Under the pieces are notes generated by a model, which did no database searches, was not told the DNA's origin, and was given only the letters and a program-made list of their open reading frames with translations. Source: Clostridiales bacterium (GTDB taxonomy: Bacteria > Bacillota > Clostridia > Lachnospirales > WQUN01). From it: a DNA stretch of 45,429 bases. The translations under genes and the position numbers were made by a program. Position 1 is the stretch's first letter. Every line of letters starts with the position of its first letter. Below are positions 1-9,353 of this stretch, piece after piece. The stretch is from NCBI GenBank assembly GCA_031269465.1, contig JAISZB010000077.1:1-45429 (forward strand). The letters are read 5' to 3'.

Positions 1-4
1 AAGG

Positions 5-368
5 ATGAAAATATAAAGCCATTTGTGTGTTTGAGGCATGGACAAATGTCCATAAAATGTATTTTCGTACTAAATTATCTTTTTTGGAGCTTGATTATAC
101 AGCGAGTGCAAAATGCCGATTTCGGCATTTCACACCATTCAATGGATAATCAAGCTCCAAAAAAGAAACATTTGATGAAAAGCAGTATAGCTTAAAATTC
201 CAGTTAGTTCATGTCATGCCGATTCGCGTCAAATGCATAGATTATGTAGCCTGATTATTCATATAGAACCGTAAAATCAGGCTTCATAATCTGAAACCTT
301 GGTACGAAAATACATTTCATGGATATTTGTCCATGCCTCAAACGCACAATTGACTTAATATTTTCACT
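5..368. repeat. Nested element with about 65-bp terminal inverted repeats
   Basis: Bases 5-73 and 298-368 are inverted copies of each other, with roughly 88% identity judged by eye; the shared core reads TTTGAGGCATGGACAAAT on one side and its complement on the other. Between the arms lie a copy of the dispersed palindromic element (79-189) and a separate hairpin at about 239-292 whose arms contain AGCCTGATT and AATCAGGCT. No reading frame of useful length lies inside, so this is a non-autonomous, MITE-like element into which a second element has inserted. Its class and any mobilising transposase cannot be told from this window. Confidence 0.7.
79..189. repeat. Palindromic element family A, copy 1
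   Basis: Inner arms CTTTTTTGGAGCTTGATTAT and the complementary ATAATCAAGCTCCAAAAAAG flank a centre with GCCGATTTCGGC. The right end carries the family terminus ATGAAAAGCAGTATA; the left terminus is missing. The copy lies between the arms of the larger inverted repeat, which suggests that it inserted later. Confidence 0.75.
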
Positions 369-413
369 CTTGGCGGAGAAGCGCAGCGTCATAGGGGTTC
401 ATATGCAAGTCAG

Positions 414-448
414 TAAAGAAAGGGCGATCTTCCTTCGCCCTTTCTTTA
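414..448. terminator. Rho-independent terminator, perfect 13-bp stem
   Basis: TAAAGAAAGGGCG and CGCCCTTTCTTTA flank a 9-nt loop. The A/T-rich outer stem lets it work in either direction. No intact gene precedes it; an open frame ending in TAA at about 414-416 could be the tail of a gene left of the nested element, but this cannot be shown. Confidence 0.7.
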
Positions 449-1772
449 TGAGCATTATGGAGAGCAGCTGCCTTTACGCTTGACTAAACGGCATGTAACA
501 CTGGCTATGCATTCAAAATGCTTCGAGGAGGCATGGATAACCAATATGCAAAAAGATTCAATCGAGGGAAATTTTCCTTCTTTTCATAACACCTCTTACA
601 CATAATAAATGGTTCTAAAGTAAAGTTGAAAGAGCCAAGGAGTACTGTGAATTGCCGGAAATCAATTATGAGAAATATATTTATACGCAATTTATAATTC
701 AACTAGAACAGTTGTGATCCAATCCAGATTCACCAGGTTGTGAAATGAAAATTATTCACTTTTGTATCAAAAGGCGGCCGCAAAATGCACCGAAGAGGCG
801 AAGGCGTACTGTTTATTGGCGGTAAAAGCCAATGCAGGCGATATATTCGGCGATATAGCCGCATATTCCGGCGTGGGCGCGGCGATCTAGATCGGAGCCG
901 GGGGGGGGGGGCGAAGTCCTCAACAAAGGCATGCGGATCCTCAGATGGGTATCAAAGAGGGGCTCCAATATTGAAACTGGGGGCTATTTCATGGCGGAAT
1001 GCCCAAAGCGCTCATTCAACGCCTCCAGATGGGAGGAGCTGAAGCCGGCTGCCGTGGAAGCAGAGACTAAAATAGACAAATTCGGCAAATCTGCATATGT
1101 TGCAGGATTCTATATTTCTTCTCTGGACGGCGTGCAGGAGTCCGCGCTGGGGCGCCGAAAACAGCCCGCGATGGCGCCTGGACGCCGCCTTGGCGCCGGC
1201 AAATCCCAAAAACCCGAAAAGGGGCTCCGACCCAGCTCCAGGCATTGAAATCCATCCGTCCTTTTCTAAATTTTTAAGTGTTTTTTTGGCAGCGATCTTG
1301 CCTCCACAATTCAACGGCTTCGACTGTCTGTTTATTATACAGTGCTTTTTAGAAATTGCACAAAATCCTTTGCCAGACTGCCGAAAATTCTTTTCATTCG
1401 GAGAGCCTGGCTTGAAAGTCACATTATGAGTTATAGCTATGATGGTCGTGCTTTGGATGATAGCAGACATTTATCATTATGTGCGGGGACATGGGAAATC
1501 AATGCATATCATTGATGACAATTGCACTTGATGCCAACGTTGCCTGAATGGATGCCGCCATAATGTCCCGGCTACGTAGAGCGAGTATAAATGAGCGCGC
1601 ATCTTTGCAAAGAATCCTTTCAAATACAGAGCCTGCGGCGATTGCGTGAGGCTATGCAAGTTTGATGAGCTGGAACTTATGTACTGCAAGAAAAGAAGCT
1701 GAAACCCAAGTTTATTTCGATGGTGTGCTATTTCAAATTTCAGGAATATAAACAAAATCCTCTCCACGTCTA
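449..1772. other. Stretch without a convincing gene
   Basis: Several overlapping short frames exist on both strands between about 780 and 1470, but none has a ribosome binding site, a recognisable domain or a consistent frame. One plus-strand frame from about 780 reads like decayed coding sequence (Ala/Gly-rich, broken by an amber codon near 890 and a run of G at 901-910). A gene remnant is possible but I cannot name it. Confidence 0.4.
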
Positions 1773-1823
1773 TTGACCATTGCGGTTATCTTGTGTTATA
1801 CTGTCATTGACCGCTACGGTTAA
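1773..1823 (+). promoter_or_regulatory. Sigma-70 promoter with two operator-like repeats for the TetR gene
   Basis: TTGACC (1773-1778), a 17-nt spacer and TTATAC (1796-1801) form a good vegetative promoter. A near-perfect palindrome, TTGACCG-CTA-CGGTTAA, lies at 1807-1823 around the expected start of transcription. A related sequence, TTGACCATTGCGGTTAT, lies at 1773-1789 over the -35 box. Two similar sites flanking the -10 box, directly before a TetR gene, suggest autorepression; the operator role is inferred. Confidence 0.65.
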
Positions 1824-1871
1824 TTTATGACATGCCATCGTTTGCAACTTCGGTTAATAAGGATTTTCGAG

Positions 1872-2486
1872 GTGATTTTCACGGACGGTTTTGAGAATTT
1901 CAACAAGGCATCGCCGGAGAAACGGCAAGCGGTCATCAATGCTGGCTTCTCCTGCTTTGGCAGGAATGGATACAAAAGGACGGCCATGAGCGAGATCGCG
2001 GCAGCGGCAGGCGTGAGCAAGCCCTCGCTGTTTCATTACTTTGGCAGCAAAAAAGCAATGTATCTGTATCTATTCCGATTCTCGTGCGGAGAAATCGCAA
2101 AGCGGATGACGCCGGGGACAAGCGACTTTTTCGAGTGCATCTGGATTGGATGCGAGACAAAGATGCGGACGATGGCCGACTACCCGGGCATGTACGATTT
2201 TTTGCTTTCAATAGCGATGGTTAACGACAGTGATCTGGCTGAGGAACTCCGCAGGTGTAACACGGGAGAAGTGAAAGCGGCGTCGGACAAGCTTTATGAT
2301 AATGTGGACTGGAGCAGGATAAAACCCGAAGTTGGGAAGGAGGCCGCGATTGAATTGGTATCATATGTTTCAAGCGGATACATTCGCGAGCACGCCGCCG
2401 ACGAGTCGGCGGACATGATAGCGTCGAAGCTCAAATTCTATTTGGATCTGCTGAAAAGGGCGATCTACAGTGATGGGAATGTGTGA
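1872..2486 (+). CDS. TetR/AcrR-family transcriptional regulator
   Basis: Predicted DNA-binding repressor of about 204 residues. The N-terminal part has the TetR helix-turn-helix pattern: FxxxGYKRTAMSEIAAAAGVS followed by KPSLFHYFGSKKAMY. The rest is the variable ligand-binding domain, so the ligand cannot be predicted. I prefer the GTG start at 1872, which has AAGG about 9 nt upstream and puts the usual ENFNKASPEKR opening near the N-terminus. An in-frame ATG at 1827 lies only about 20 nt from the expected transcription start, inside the operator region, and adds 15 residues unlike a TetR start. The glycosyltransferase gene begins 33 bp after the stop with its own ribosome binding site, so the two are probably co-transcribed and repressed by this protein. 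Confidence 0.88.
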   Translation: MIFTDGFENFNKASPEKRQAVINAGFSCFGRNGYKRTAMSEIAAAAGVSKPSLFHYFGSKKAMYLYLFRFSCGEIAKRMTPGTSDFFECIWIGCETKMRTMADYPGMYDFLLSIAMVNDSDLAEELRRCNTGEVKAASDKLYDNVDWSRIKPEVGKEAAIELVSYVSSGYIREHAADESADMIASKLKFYLDLLKRAIYSDGNV

Positions 2487-2519
2487 TGCGAAATAATTTC
2501 GAAAGAAAGAGGCGCTAAA

Positions 2520-3785
2520 ATGAAAATACTGCTTTTGTCGATAGGAACGCGCGGCGACGCAGAGCCCTTCGCCGGAGTCGGCGAAATGCTGCGCGGACGA
2601 GGTGAGGACGTGTTTTGCGCTTTCCCGGAGCAATACCGCTATGTTGCGCAAGGGAGCTGTTTTCCATTTTATTCTTTGGGAAGAGAGTATTTAGAACTGC
2701 TGGACGGGTATTTTGGCAAGGCTTCCATGAGCGAAAAAGGATATAAAAAGGCAAGGGCTTTGATAGAGGTCACAAAGCAGTCCCTCCCCATACAAAAACG
2801 GCTTTTGGAATCCCAAAAACAAATCATCGACAACATTGAGCCGGACATAATAATCTACCACCCGAAAGCGGCCTATCCGCTCGTATGGAGCCTTGCCACC
2901 GGCAAAAAGAGCGTTTTGCTGTTGCCGGTCCCCTGTGTCCTGCACAAGGTGAACGACATGCCCCATGTCGGCATAGGCGGCAAAATGCCGATTGACATGT
3001 CGTACAGGCTGGCGCGGTTCGGGCATGTCAAGAGCATAATGACGGCGGTCAACCGTTTTTACAAAGGGGAATACACGCCAAAGCAAATCGAGAGGGCGCT
3101 GCTCGCGTCGCCAGTTTTTTACACTGTGTCGCCCAGCCTGTTCAAACGTCCCGCATATTGGGGCGGCAATGTCATGGTGTCGGGCTTTTGGGAACGAGAC
3201 AAAACATCAAATTGGACGCCTTCGCAGGAGCTGTCTGATTTTCTTGCGAGGCATGGGAAGATCGTGCTGATCACCTTCGGCAGCATGACTAATCTGAACC
3301 CGAAAGAAAAGTCTGACATGTTTATCGAAGTTTTGGAAGAAATGGGCATCCCTGCGATTTTGAACATTTCCGGCGGCGGCCTCGCACCTCCGGACAAGCC
3401 GTACAACCGCGACTTAATCCTGTTTACAGAAAGCATCCCTTATGACTGGGCGATGCCAAAAATGTACGCGGCGATCCATCATGGCGGGGCAGGCACGGTA
3501 CACTCGGCGCTGAAGGCGGGTTGCGCCACCATGCTGATACCGCACATGGGCGACCAGTCGATGTGGAACGAATTGGTGAGCAAAACCGGCGCGGGGCCGC
3601 TTGGAGTTCCGGCAAGCAGGCTGGGAAAAGATATTTTCAGGTTGAAACTAAAAGACCTTTACGAAAACCCGTCTTACAAAGAAAGGGCGCGGGAAATATC
3701 CCAGGAAATGGCAGAAGAGGATTTTGGCGGCGAGCTGTACGAATTCATTGTGCGCGGCTCGGCAATGAATTCGCCCGTTTTATGA
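2520..3785 (+). CDS. GT1-family glycosyltransferase (MGT/sterol-glucosyltransferase type)
   Basis: Cytoplasmic GT-B fold enzyme of 421 residues, the usual length for bacterial UDP- or dTDP-sugar glycosyltransferases that act on small lipophilic acceptors. It opens with MKILLLSIGTRGDAEPF, the typical N-terminus of this group. The donor-binding C-terminal domain carries HHGGAGT at residues 320-326 and PHMGDQ at 341-346, where the Asp-Gln pair normally contacts the sugar. The start has AAAGAGG 8 nt upstream. The acceptor is unknown. Related enzymes glycosylate macrolides, sterols or glycolipids, and the pairing with a TetR repressor would suit an inducible detoxification cassette, which is inference. 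By eye the two genes look more GC-rich than most of the window. Confidence 0.85.
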   Translation: MKILLLSIGTRGDAEPFAGVGEMLRGRGEDVFCAFPEQYRYVAQGSCFPFYSLGREYLELLDGYFGKASMSEKGYKKARALIEVTKQSLPIQKRLLESQKQIIDNIEPDIIIYHPKAAYPLVWSLATGKKSVLLLPVPCVLHKVNDMPHVGIGGKMPIDMSYRLARFGHVKSIMTAVNRFYKGEYTPKQIERALLASPVFYTVSPSLFKRPAYWGGNVMVSGFWERDKTSNWTPSQELSDFLARHGKIVLITFGSMTNLNPKEKSDMFIEVLEEMGIPAILNISGGGLAPPDKPYNRDLILFTESIPYDWAMPKMYAAIHHGGAGTVHSALKAGCATMLIPHMGDQSMWNELVSKTGAGPLGVPASRLGKDIFRLKLKDLYENPSYKERAREISQEMAEEDFGGELYEFIVRGSAMNSPVL

Positions 3786-4215
3786 AGAGTCAGTTTAATT
3801 GCGGCTTCGCCGCGCGACGCCGGCGGCTAGCTTCATCCTCCAGAGCAGCAACGACCCTTTACCCCAATATTATAAGGATAAGAAAAATCGATGATTTGGA
3901 GGCTAGAGCTGTCTGCAATTAAGCCAAATCTTGCTATAATTTGATTTGCATTGCAGATTGCCGCCGATCCAGATAAAGTTGCGCCGGGGAGCCGCCTCCC
4001 ACTTTATTTTCGCCCCCGCCTCGCGGAAGGACTGCCGGGTCGCCTCCAAATCCGCGCCTTCGCAGGCGAAAATCCGCCGGATCTTCGTCGAAATGGATGT
4101 ACGCACGAGAGACAGGATTATGCGCATCAATACATTGTTAAATTAATTAACCTGTTAATATTGGGGCGCGTTGAAGCAGGAAAACTTTTTACATATTTTT
4201 CTATGCGTTTTAGTT
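3786..4215. other. Intergenic region, possible gene remnant
   Basis: No supported gene. The GC-rich part (about 3960-4130) has open frames on both strands; the minus-strand frame contains EGADLEATRQSFREAGAKIK, which looks protein-like but lacks a ribosome binding site and any family I can name. A decayed gene is possible. From about 4130 the sequence turns AT-rich ahead of the next gene. Confidence 0.35.
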
Positions 4216-4229
4216 AGGAGATGACATTT

Positions 4230-4700
4230 ATGGGCAGCATTTTTATTGATTACTCTTCTATCACTTACATTAACGACCCAGAAAACGCTGAGTTTTATAA
4301 ATCATATAAAAAAATAAGCAGAATAATGTACTTAAACTTGCTGTTCTTCTTAATTTTACTTTTCACTTTTAAGGTCGTCAGTTTGAATTACATTTTAGTT
4401 GCCATTACACTTGCTGCATTGTCTCACGATCTTAGCACTGCGTTAATTGGCTATTATCATGGAGTCATAGCATACACACCTAAAAAGCATGAAAATCAGG
4501 AGCGCAGCAAATCTGGCCTCGTCTTAGCAACTGCATCGAAAAGCTTTATTTTCAGCCTTATTGCCGCTTCCTTGTATTCCTCCTTAACAATGCAGTTCCC
4601 ACCTAGAGGACTTAATGTTTCGTTTCTCCTGGCAACAGTTCTCATTCATTATTTGCTCTCCAATCTTGCCTTTGGCATTGGCAAATTATTTAAGCGTTAA
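4230..4700 (+). CDS. Small multi-pass membrane protein of unknown function
   Basis: A 156-residue protein that I do not recognise. Hydrophobic segments lie at roughly residues 33-50 (LNLLFFLILLFTF), 52-75, 98-115 and 126-146, which suggests three or four transmembrane helices, with a short charged loop (KKHENQERSK) in the middle. The start is chosen by the ribosome binding site: AGGAG at 4216-4220 lies 9 nt before the ATG at 4230, whereas an in-frame ATG at 4221 directly abuts AGGAG and is too close. A strong terminator follows immediately, so the gene is a single transcription unit. Confidence 0.65.
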   Translation: MGSIFIDYSSITYINDPENAEFYKSYKKISRIMYLNLLFFLILLFTFKVVSLNYILVAITLAALSHDLSTALIGYYHGVIAYTPKKHENQERSKSGLVLATASKSFIFSLIAASLYSSLTMQFPPRGLNVSFLLATVLIHYLLSNLAFGIGKLFKR

Positions 4701-4726
4701 AAAGAGTCCTCCCAGGACTCTTTTTT
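4699..4726 (+). terminator. Rho-independent terminator after the small membrane protein
   Basis: AAAAAGAGTCCT and AGGACTCTTTTTT form a stem around a 3-nt CCC loop, followed by the T run. It starts within the stop codon of the preceding gene. Confidence 0.9.
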
Positions 4727-4974
4727 AAGTTAAAAGAGGTTATACTGAATGAAAGTTACTGTACATTCTTCTCCAAATATTTATAATGTAAAAATTGGAG
4801 ATAAAAAACTCTCAACATTTTTCAAATAATGCCGATAAAAGAATTGACGCGCTTTTTGCAGTTGAAAGAATATAAGCGATGCTTATTGCAGATATATAAG
4901 GGACTTAAACCTGTATTACAGATTCATTTACGCAATTGTTTCTATAGATAACGCATCAATTTATATACTAGAAA
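4727..4974 (+). other. AT-rich leader with a possible 26-codon frame
   Basis: This stretch precedes the large protease gene. A tiny frame at 4749-4829 (opening MKVTVHSSPNIYN) has AGAGG about 10 nt upstream; nothing else supports it as a gene. No clear -35/-10 pair at a sensible distance from the next start was found. Confidence 0.25.
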
Positions 4975-4989
4975 GGGAGGATAAATAAG

Positions 4990-7900
4990 ATGAAGAATCA
5001 TTCGTCAACCAAATTAGTCGCTAAAGCCTTAGCATTCATCATGATATTTGGATTGGCAGGCTCAGACGCAAACATATCGGCATACGCCTCCCAGTACACT
5101 GACACAATCGATGTAAGCACTGGACTTGGCAATGCTAAAAACTATAAAAACGCTTATTCTGATAAAATAATAATTGCAGATTCAGGAAATTATCTTTTCA
5201 TTCAGAGCGACCCAAGCATTTCCTTTCCATTAGAGTTTTCATCGGTGCAAGTCGCTGAAGCCACATTAAGCGACGTAAATATTTCATCCTCGAAATACTC
5301 CTCCCTTTCATTGAGGGAAAACGCCAAGCTGAATCTTACCCTGGAGGGCGTGAATGTTCTAGACTCCAGAGCCGCTATAAACGCAAAAGCCGCAGGCATT
5401 GAAGTTTCTCCCGGATCTTTCCTTGAAATAAAAGGTTCCGGGAGTTTATGCGCCTACGGCTCAGAGTATGACGCAGGCATAGGCGGCGTCGAGAATTCCT
5501 CAGCCGGAAGCATAAACATAATCGGAGGAAACATCAGCGCAGAGTCAATGATTAGCTATACCGCTTCTGGCGGCGCGGGAATTGGCATGGGCGGCATGTC
5601 AAACATGACTTACTTCCCTGACGCAATGTCAATGGGTTCTATAACAATCGGAGGAACTGCCAAGATAGACGCGAAAGGCAGCAGCAATGCAGCCGGAATA
5701 GGTACTGGAGGCTCCTCCTGCGTAGGAAGAAATATGACTCTGAGTTCTATTAATATAGACGGCAGCGCTTTCGTTAAAGCTAAAGGCGGAGTATATGCGC
5801 CCGGAATAGGTTCTGGTTCAGCCGTCTTCGGCATGAATTCAGTTCATTCCATTAATATATCCGGAAGCGCTTCCATAGACGCCACTGGCGGAGACTACGC
5901 CGCAGGAATAGGAGCAGGCTCGTCTTTTGGCAAGAACAGCTCCGTCGAAAACATTCTTTTTTCTGAAGGATCAAGAACATCAGCTCAAGGAGGTTTAAGC
6001 GCACCGGGCATAGGCTCAAGCTTTGCCACTCACGGCTCGCTGAGCTCAGTCGGCAAAATTTCAATTGAGAGCGATTCTCTCACCGCCGCCTTTGGAGGTC
6101 AGAACGGCGCCGGAATCGGAGCAGGCAGCGCTACTGAGAGTTTCAGTTTATCTAAAGTCGGAGATATCGTCATTTCCGGATCCGAAACTTTAGTCTGGGC
6201 TATAGGCGCCAACGCAGAAGGTATAGGGCTAAGCGGCGCACAGTCCCAAGTCGAGCGTATAGACCTCAGTTCAAAAAGCGTCTACGCCAGCAGCATAAAC
6301 AGCATCGCATCTGGAGTCGCCGTGGATTTATCCTCAGAAAGCCGCCTTACAGTCGTTTATGAGAGAAATCTAGGCGACACGTTTTTCTTTGATGAAGTGC
6401 TTCTCATAAAAGATTATGTATCAACAGGTCCTCTGTATGTTGAAAGCTTCTTGCCGGAAGCGAGCGGATTATATTTCTTGGGCTGGAAGCTGGAAGGCGG
6501 AGATGCGCTTCTAACTTCAAGTTCAGCCCTATTGGCTGAAGGCTCGTCTTTTAATTCCATCAGCCCTGAGTCGGCTCTATATGAAATATCTTATTCTCCA
6601 GCGGAAAATGGGAGCTATGCAACCCTTTACGCACAGTGGAGCGATGCAGAACCGTCTGAGCAAGACCCAGAGCAATCGCAAAGCCAGCCGGATCCAGTAT
6701 CTCCTGATTCACCTTCCGCAGCTCCGGCCTCTACTCCTTCCCCTTCCGCCGCCCCTACTCCTTCCTCCTCGCCTACTCCGTCCTCTTCACCTTCGCCTTC
6801 CGCCTCGCCTACTCCGTCGCCTTCGCCTTCCGCCGCCCCGACTCCGTCCTCCACTCCTTCACCCTCCGCCTCGCCTACTCCGTCCTCATCGCCTACGCCT
6901 TCCGCCTCGCCTACTCCGTCCTCATCGCCTTCCGCCGCTCCGACTCCGTCCTCCACTCCTTCACCCTCCGCCTCGCCTACTCCGTCCTCCACGCCTTCGC
7001 CTTCCGCCTCGCCTACTCCGTCCCCCGCTCCTTCGCCTTCCGCCGCACCTACTCCGTCCCCCGCTCCTTTGCCAACCGACCCTGAACCTTCCGATAATCT
7101 AGATATGTCCGAAGACATTTCGACTCCGGATGAAGAGTCCTTAGAGCCTGTCGCTACTGAAAGTCCCAAAGTTTCAGCTCCAGAAAAAAAACCATATTCT
7201 CCATCTCCTTACTTTCCAAACATGGACGATGACGGCATTTTACCGGAAACAGAACAGTCGCTTGAAACGGATGAAGAAGAATTAGACGCCGACGTATATG
7301 GCGCGCCAATGGCTGCGTTTGATGAAATGCCTGAGAATGAACTCATTTTTTGTGAAGAAAGCGAGGCGGTAGTTAAAGTAGCAGAAAACTCCTTGGATGT
7401 ACCATCCTCATTCGAAGCGCTAACTGATAGTTTCATAGTTAAGCTGAAAGATACCGAAAATCCTTCGCTTGCAAGCATTAAAGTCCATGCTGCAGGCCAC
7501 ATGGCAGCTGTCATACTTAGAGACGGCGCCAAGCAGTTTATTGATATGTCCTACGACAGTGAAACTTCAATGGCCGCAGTTATACTTAAGGACAAGGACA
7601 TCATCCAGTTCTTTGAAATCAAGCCTGAAGAGTCGGAAAGCACTCTCATTCCATCATATATCAGCAGCAGCCTTCAAAGATATCTGTCAAGTCCTGAGGA
7701 CAGTTCTTACCTGTCTGGCTTCATACCCGACTTTCAGCAACTTTACGGCGGAGAAGTTGAAAATGCGCCAGCCATAAATACGGTTCTTCCAAAGGCGGAT
7801 ATAACTAACCCATATGATAAAGGTCTTCCGGAATCGTACGATCAGAGAGACAAAGCCTTTATGTCCGCCATAAAGAACCAAAAATCCACTCAACTCTGCT

Positions 7901-9006
7901 GGGCTTTCAGCTCCATCAGCGCAGTGGAGGTTTTTCTCGGAAAGCTCACGAATAAAGAGTATGATTTGTCTGAGTCTAATGCCGCGTATAAATTGAGCAG
8001 CAAGCTAGGAGGATTCAAAAGATCCGTTTCAGACGCCGGAAACTTCTTCATGAGCATGGCTTACATGACAACGCTTTCCGGCCCCATAATCGAGGAAGAA
8101 GAGCCGTTTGACTATGTTTTCACCGGTAACGGCGGCTTCGACGGAACCCCTGTCACAAAGGTGCTGAATTTTGAATCCATGGCATACAATATAAGCTCCA
8201 TGAAGAGAGCCATCATGAAGTACGGGAGTTTGGTCACAGCCATTTACATCGAAGAAGGTTCAGATCATATTTCATATAATCCTGAAACATCGGCTTACTA
8301 TATGAAAGATGAGAAAGCCATTCCAAATCATCAAGTTCAGATTGTGGGCTGGGACAACTCCTACCCCGCTTCAAGCTTTAAGGACGCGCCTCCCTTAAAT
8401 GGCGCATGGATAGTCAAGAACAGCCTTGGCGAGAGCTACGGCGAAAAAGGATACAATTACGTCAGCTTCGCAGACAACACAATCGCCAAGAGCATAAACG
8501 CCGTAACAAGGATATCCTCCCACAGCACGGATGAGAGGCTCTACAGCTACGATCCTTACGGCAGAATGGGCGCCATCAATTTCAGCACGAATTCAGCGTG
8601 GAGCGCAAACGTTTTTTCAGCGAAAAGCAACGATGAAGCTTTAACCGCGGTATCTTTTTACACGGACAACCTCAACCTTGATTATGAAATTTGGTTCAGC
8701 GCAAATGGTGATCTCAACCAGAAGACGCTTCTTAAAAGCGGAAAATCAACAAATCCCGGATACATCACAGTGGATCTGAACAATGCCGTTCCGATTGAAA
8801 ATCCGAAATTCGCCGTAGCCGTCAAGTTTTCTGCCAAAAGCATAATCAGCCTTCCAGTTGAAAAGAACATGGCTAGAATACTTGAAGCAGCCAAGGCTGA
8901 AAAGGGGCAAAGCTTCGCCAGCAACAACGGCTCGTCCTGGCAGGATGTCGCTGAAAGCATCCCTGACGCAAATCTGTGCGTAAGGGCATGGGCTAAAAAA
9001 GTTTAA
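4990..9006 (+). CDS. Secreted papain-like (C1) cysteine protease with GIG repeats and lectin-like C-terminus
   Basis: A 1338-residue exported protein. Residues 1-34 are a signal peptide ending AYAS. Residues about 60-450 hold around ten irregular repeats built on AAGIGxGG and xISGSASIDAxGG, probably a beta-solenoid. Residues about 470-555 look like an InlB B-type repeat ending TLYAQW. Residues about 555-697 are a Pro/Ser/Thr linker. An acidic, propeptide-like region precedes a C1 peptidase domain: oxyanion Gln964 and catalytic Cys970 (QLCWAFSS), His1114 (NHQVQIVGWD) and Asn1144 (AWIVKNSLG). All four key residues are present, so it should be active. The last 150 residues match the lectin-like domain that often follows such peptidases. 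GGGAGG lies 9 nt before the ATG. No SLH or LPXTG anchor was seen. Substrate unknown; likely an extracellular or wall-associated protease. Confidence 0.88.
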   Translation: MKNHSSTKLVAKALAFIMIFGLAGSDANISAYASQYTDTIDVSTGLGNAKNYKNAYSDKIIIADSGNYLFIQSDPSISFPLEFSSVQVAEATLSDVNISSSKYSSLSLRENAKLNLTLEGVNVLDSRAAINAKAAGIEVSPGSFLEIKGSGSLCAYGSEYDAGIGGVENSSAGSINIIGGNISAESMISYTASGGAGIGMGGMSNMTYFPDAMSMGSITIGGTAKIDAKGSSNAAGIGTGGSSCVGRNMTLSSINIDGSAFVKAKGGVYAPGIGSGSAVFGMNSVHSINISGSASIDATGGDYAAGIGAGSSFGKNSSVENILFSEGSRTSAQGGLSAPGIGSSFATHGSLSSVGKISIESDSLTAAFGGQNGAGIGAGSATESFSLSKVGDIVISGSETLVWAIGANAEGIGLSGAQSQVERIDLSSKSVYASSINSIASGVAVDLSSESRLTVVYERNLGDTFFFDEVLLIKDYVSTGPLYVESFLPEASGLYFLGWKLEGGDALLTSSSALLAEGSSFNSISPESALYEISYSPAENGSYATLYAQWSDAEPSEQDPEQSQSQPDPVSPDSPSAAPASTPSPSAAPTPSSSPTPSSSPSPSASPTPSPSPSAAPTPSSTPSPSASPTPSSSPTPSASPTPSSSPSAAPTPSSTPSPSASPTPSSTPSPSASPTPSPAPSPSAAPTPSPAPLPTDPEPSDNLDMSEDISTPDEESLEPVATESPKVSAPEKKPYSPSPYFPNMDDDGILPETEQSLETDEEELDADVYGAPMAAFDEMPENELIFCEESEAVVKVAENSLDVPSSFEALTDSFIVKLKDTENPSLASIKVHAAGHMAAVILRDGAKQFIDMSYDSETSMAAVILKDKDIIQFFEIKPEESESTLIPSYISSSLQRYLSSPEDSSYLSGFIPDFQQLYGGEVENAPAINTVLPKADITNPYDKGLPESYDQRDKAFMSAIKNQKSTQLCWAFSSISAVEVFLGKLTNKEYDLSESNAAYKLSSKLGGFKRSVSDAGNFFMSMAYMTTLSGPIIEEEEPFDYVFTGNGGFDGTPVTKVLNFESMAYNISSMKRAIMKYGSLVTAIYIEEGSDHISYNPETSAYYMKDEKAIPNHQVQIVGWDNSYPASSFKDAPPLNGAWIVKNSLGESYGEKGYNYVSFADNTIAKSINAVTRISSHSTDERLYSYDPYGRMGAINFSTNSAWSANVFSAKSNDEALTAVSFYTDNLNLDYEIWFSANGDLNQKTLLKSGKSTNPGYITVDLNNAVPIENPKFAVAVKFSAKSIISLPVEKNMARILEAAKAEKGQSFASNNGSSWQDVAESIPDANLCVRAWAKKV
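6715..7071 (+). repeat. Coding minisatellite for the Pro/Ser/Thr linker
   Basis: Imperfect repeats of TCGCCTACTCCGTCC- and CCTTCGCCTTCCGCC-like units encode PSPSASPTPS. Such tracts change length easily by slippage or recombination, so linker length may vary between strains. Confidence 0.85.
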
Positions 9007-9040
9007 TGCTCCTAAGGCCACTTCAATCGGATTTATAAAA

Positions 9041-9081
9041 CCCCCAACCCGATTTGCTCAGCCAGCGAAACGGTTTGGGGG
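9041..9081 (+). terminator. Probable terminator hairpin after the protease gene
   Basis: CCCCCAACCCG pairs with CGGTTTGGGGG around a 19-nt loop. The T tract after it is weak, so termination may be incomplete. Confidence 0.55.
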
Positions 9082-9209
9082 CGCGCTTTATAGATCTCTC
9101 CTTCTCAAGGCATCTGAAGAGTCAGCCTGCTTGAAGATAATTTGATAGTCATCGCAGCGTATGCTAAAATATAAATGATTGCTTCTCGCATTAAGCGCCT
9201 AACTGTAGC

Positions 9210-9306
9210 TATACTGATTTTCATTGAAAACTGCCTGCTTTGGAGCTTATGCCTATATGCAGTCAAATATAACGATTTCGAAGCTTGATTATCCTCTAAA
9301 AGCTCC
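9210..9306. repeat. Degenerate family A palindromic element
   Basis: It starts with the family terminus TATACTGATTTTCAT, followed by CTTTGGAGCTTAT and later AGCTTGATTATCC. The right part is eroded. It lies just upstream of the sugar isomerase-like gene. Confidence 0.55.
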
Positions 9307-9353
9307 CCGTAATTATTTGGAATTAGCCAGCTAAGCATGAAGGGACTGATGCA

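Noticed and set aside
785..1248. Overlapping plus-strand frames of 85 and 105 codons
   Set aside because: No ribosome binding site, no recognisable domain, and the two frames overlap out of phase across a run of G; at most a decayed remnant.
6581..7169. Long frames on both strands overlapping the Pro/Ser/Thr linker
   Set aside because: They are by-products of the repetitive CCT/TCC codons of the real linker; composition is a pure mirror of it.
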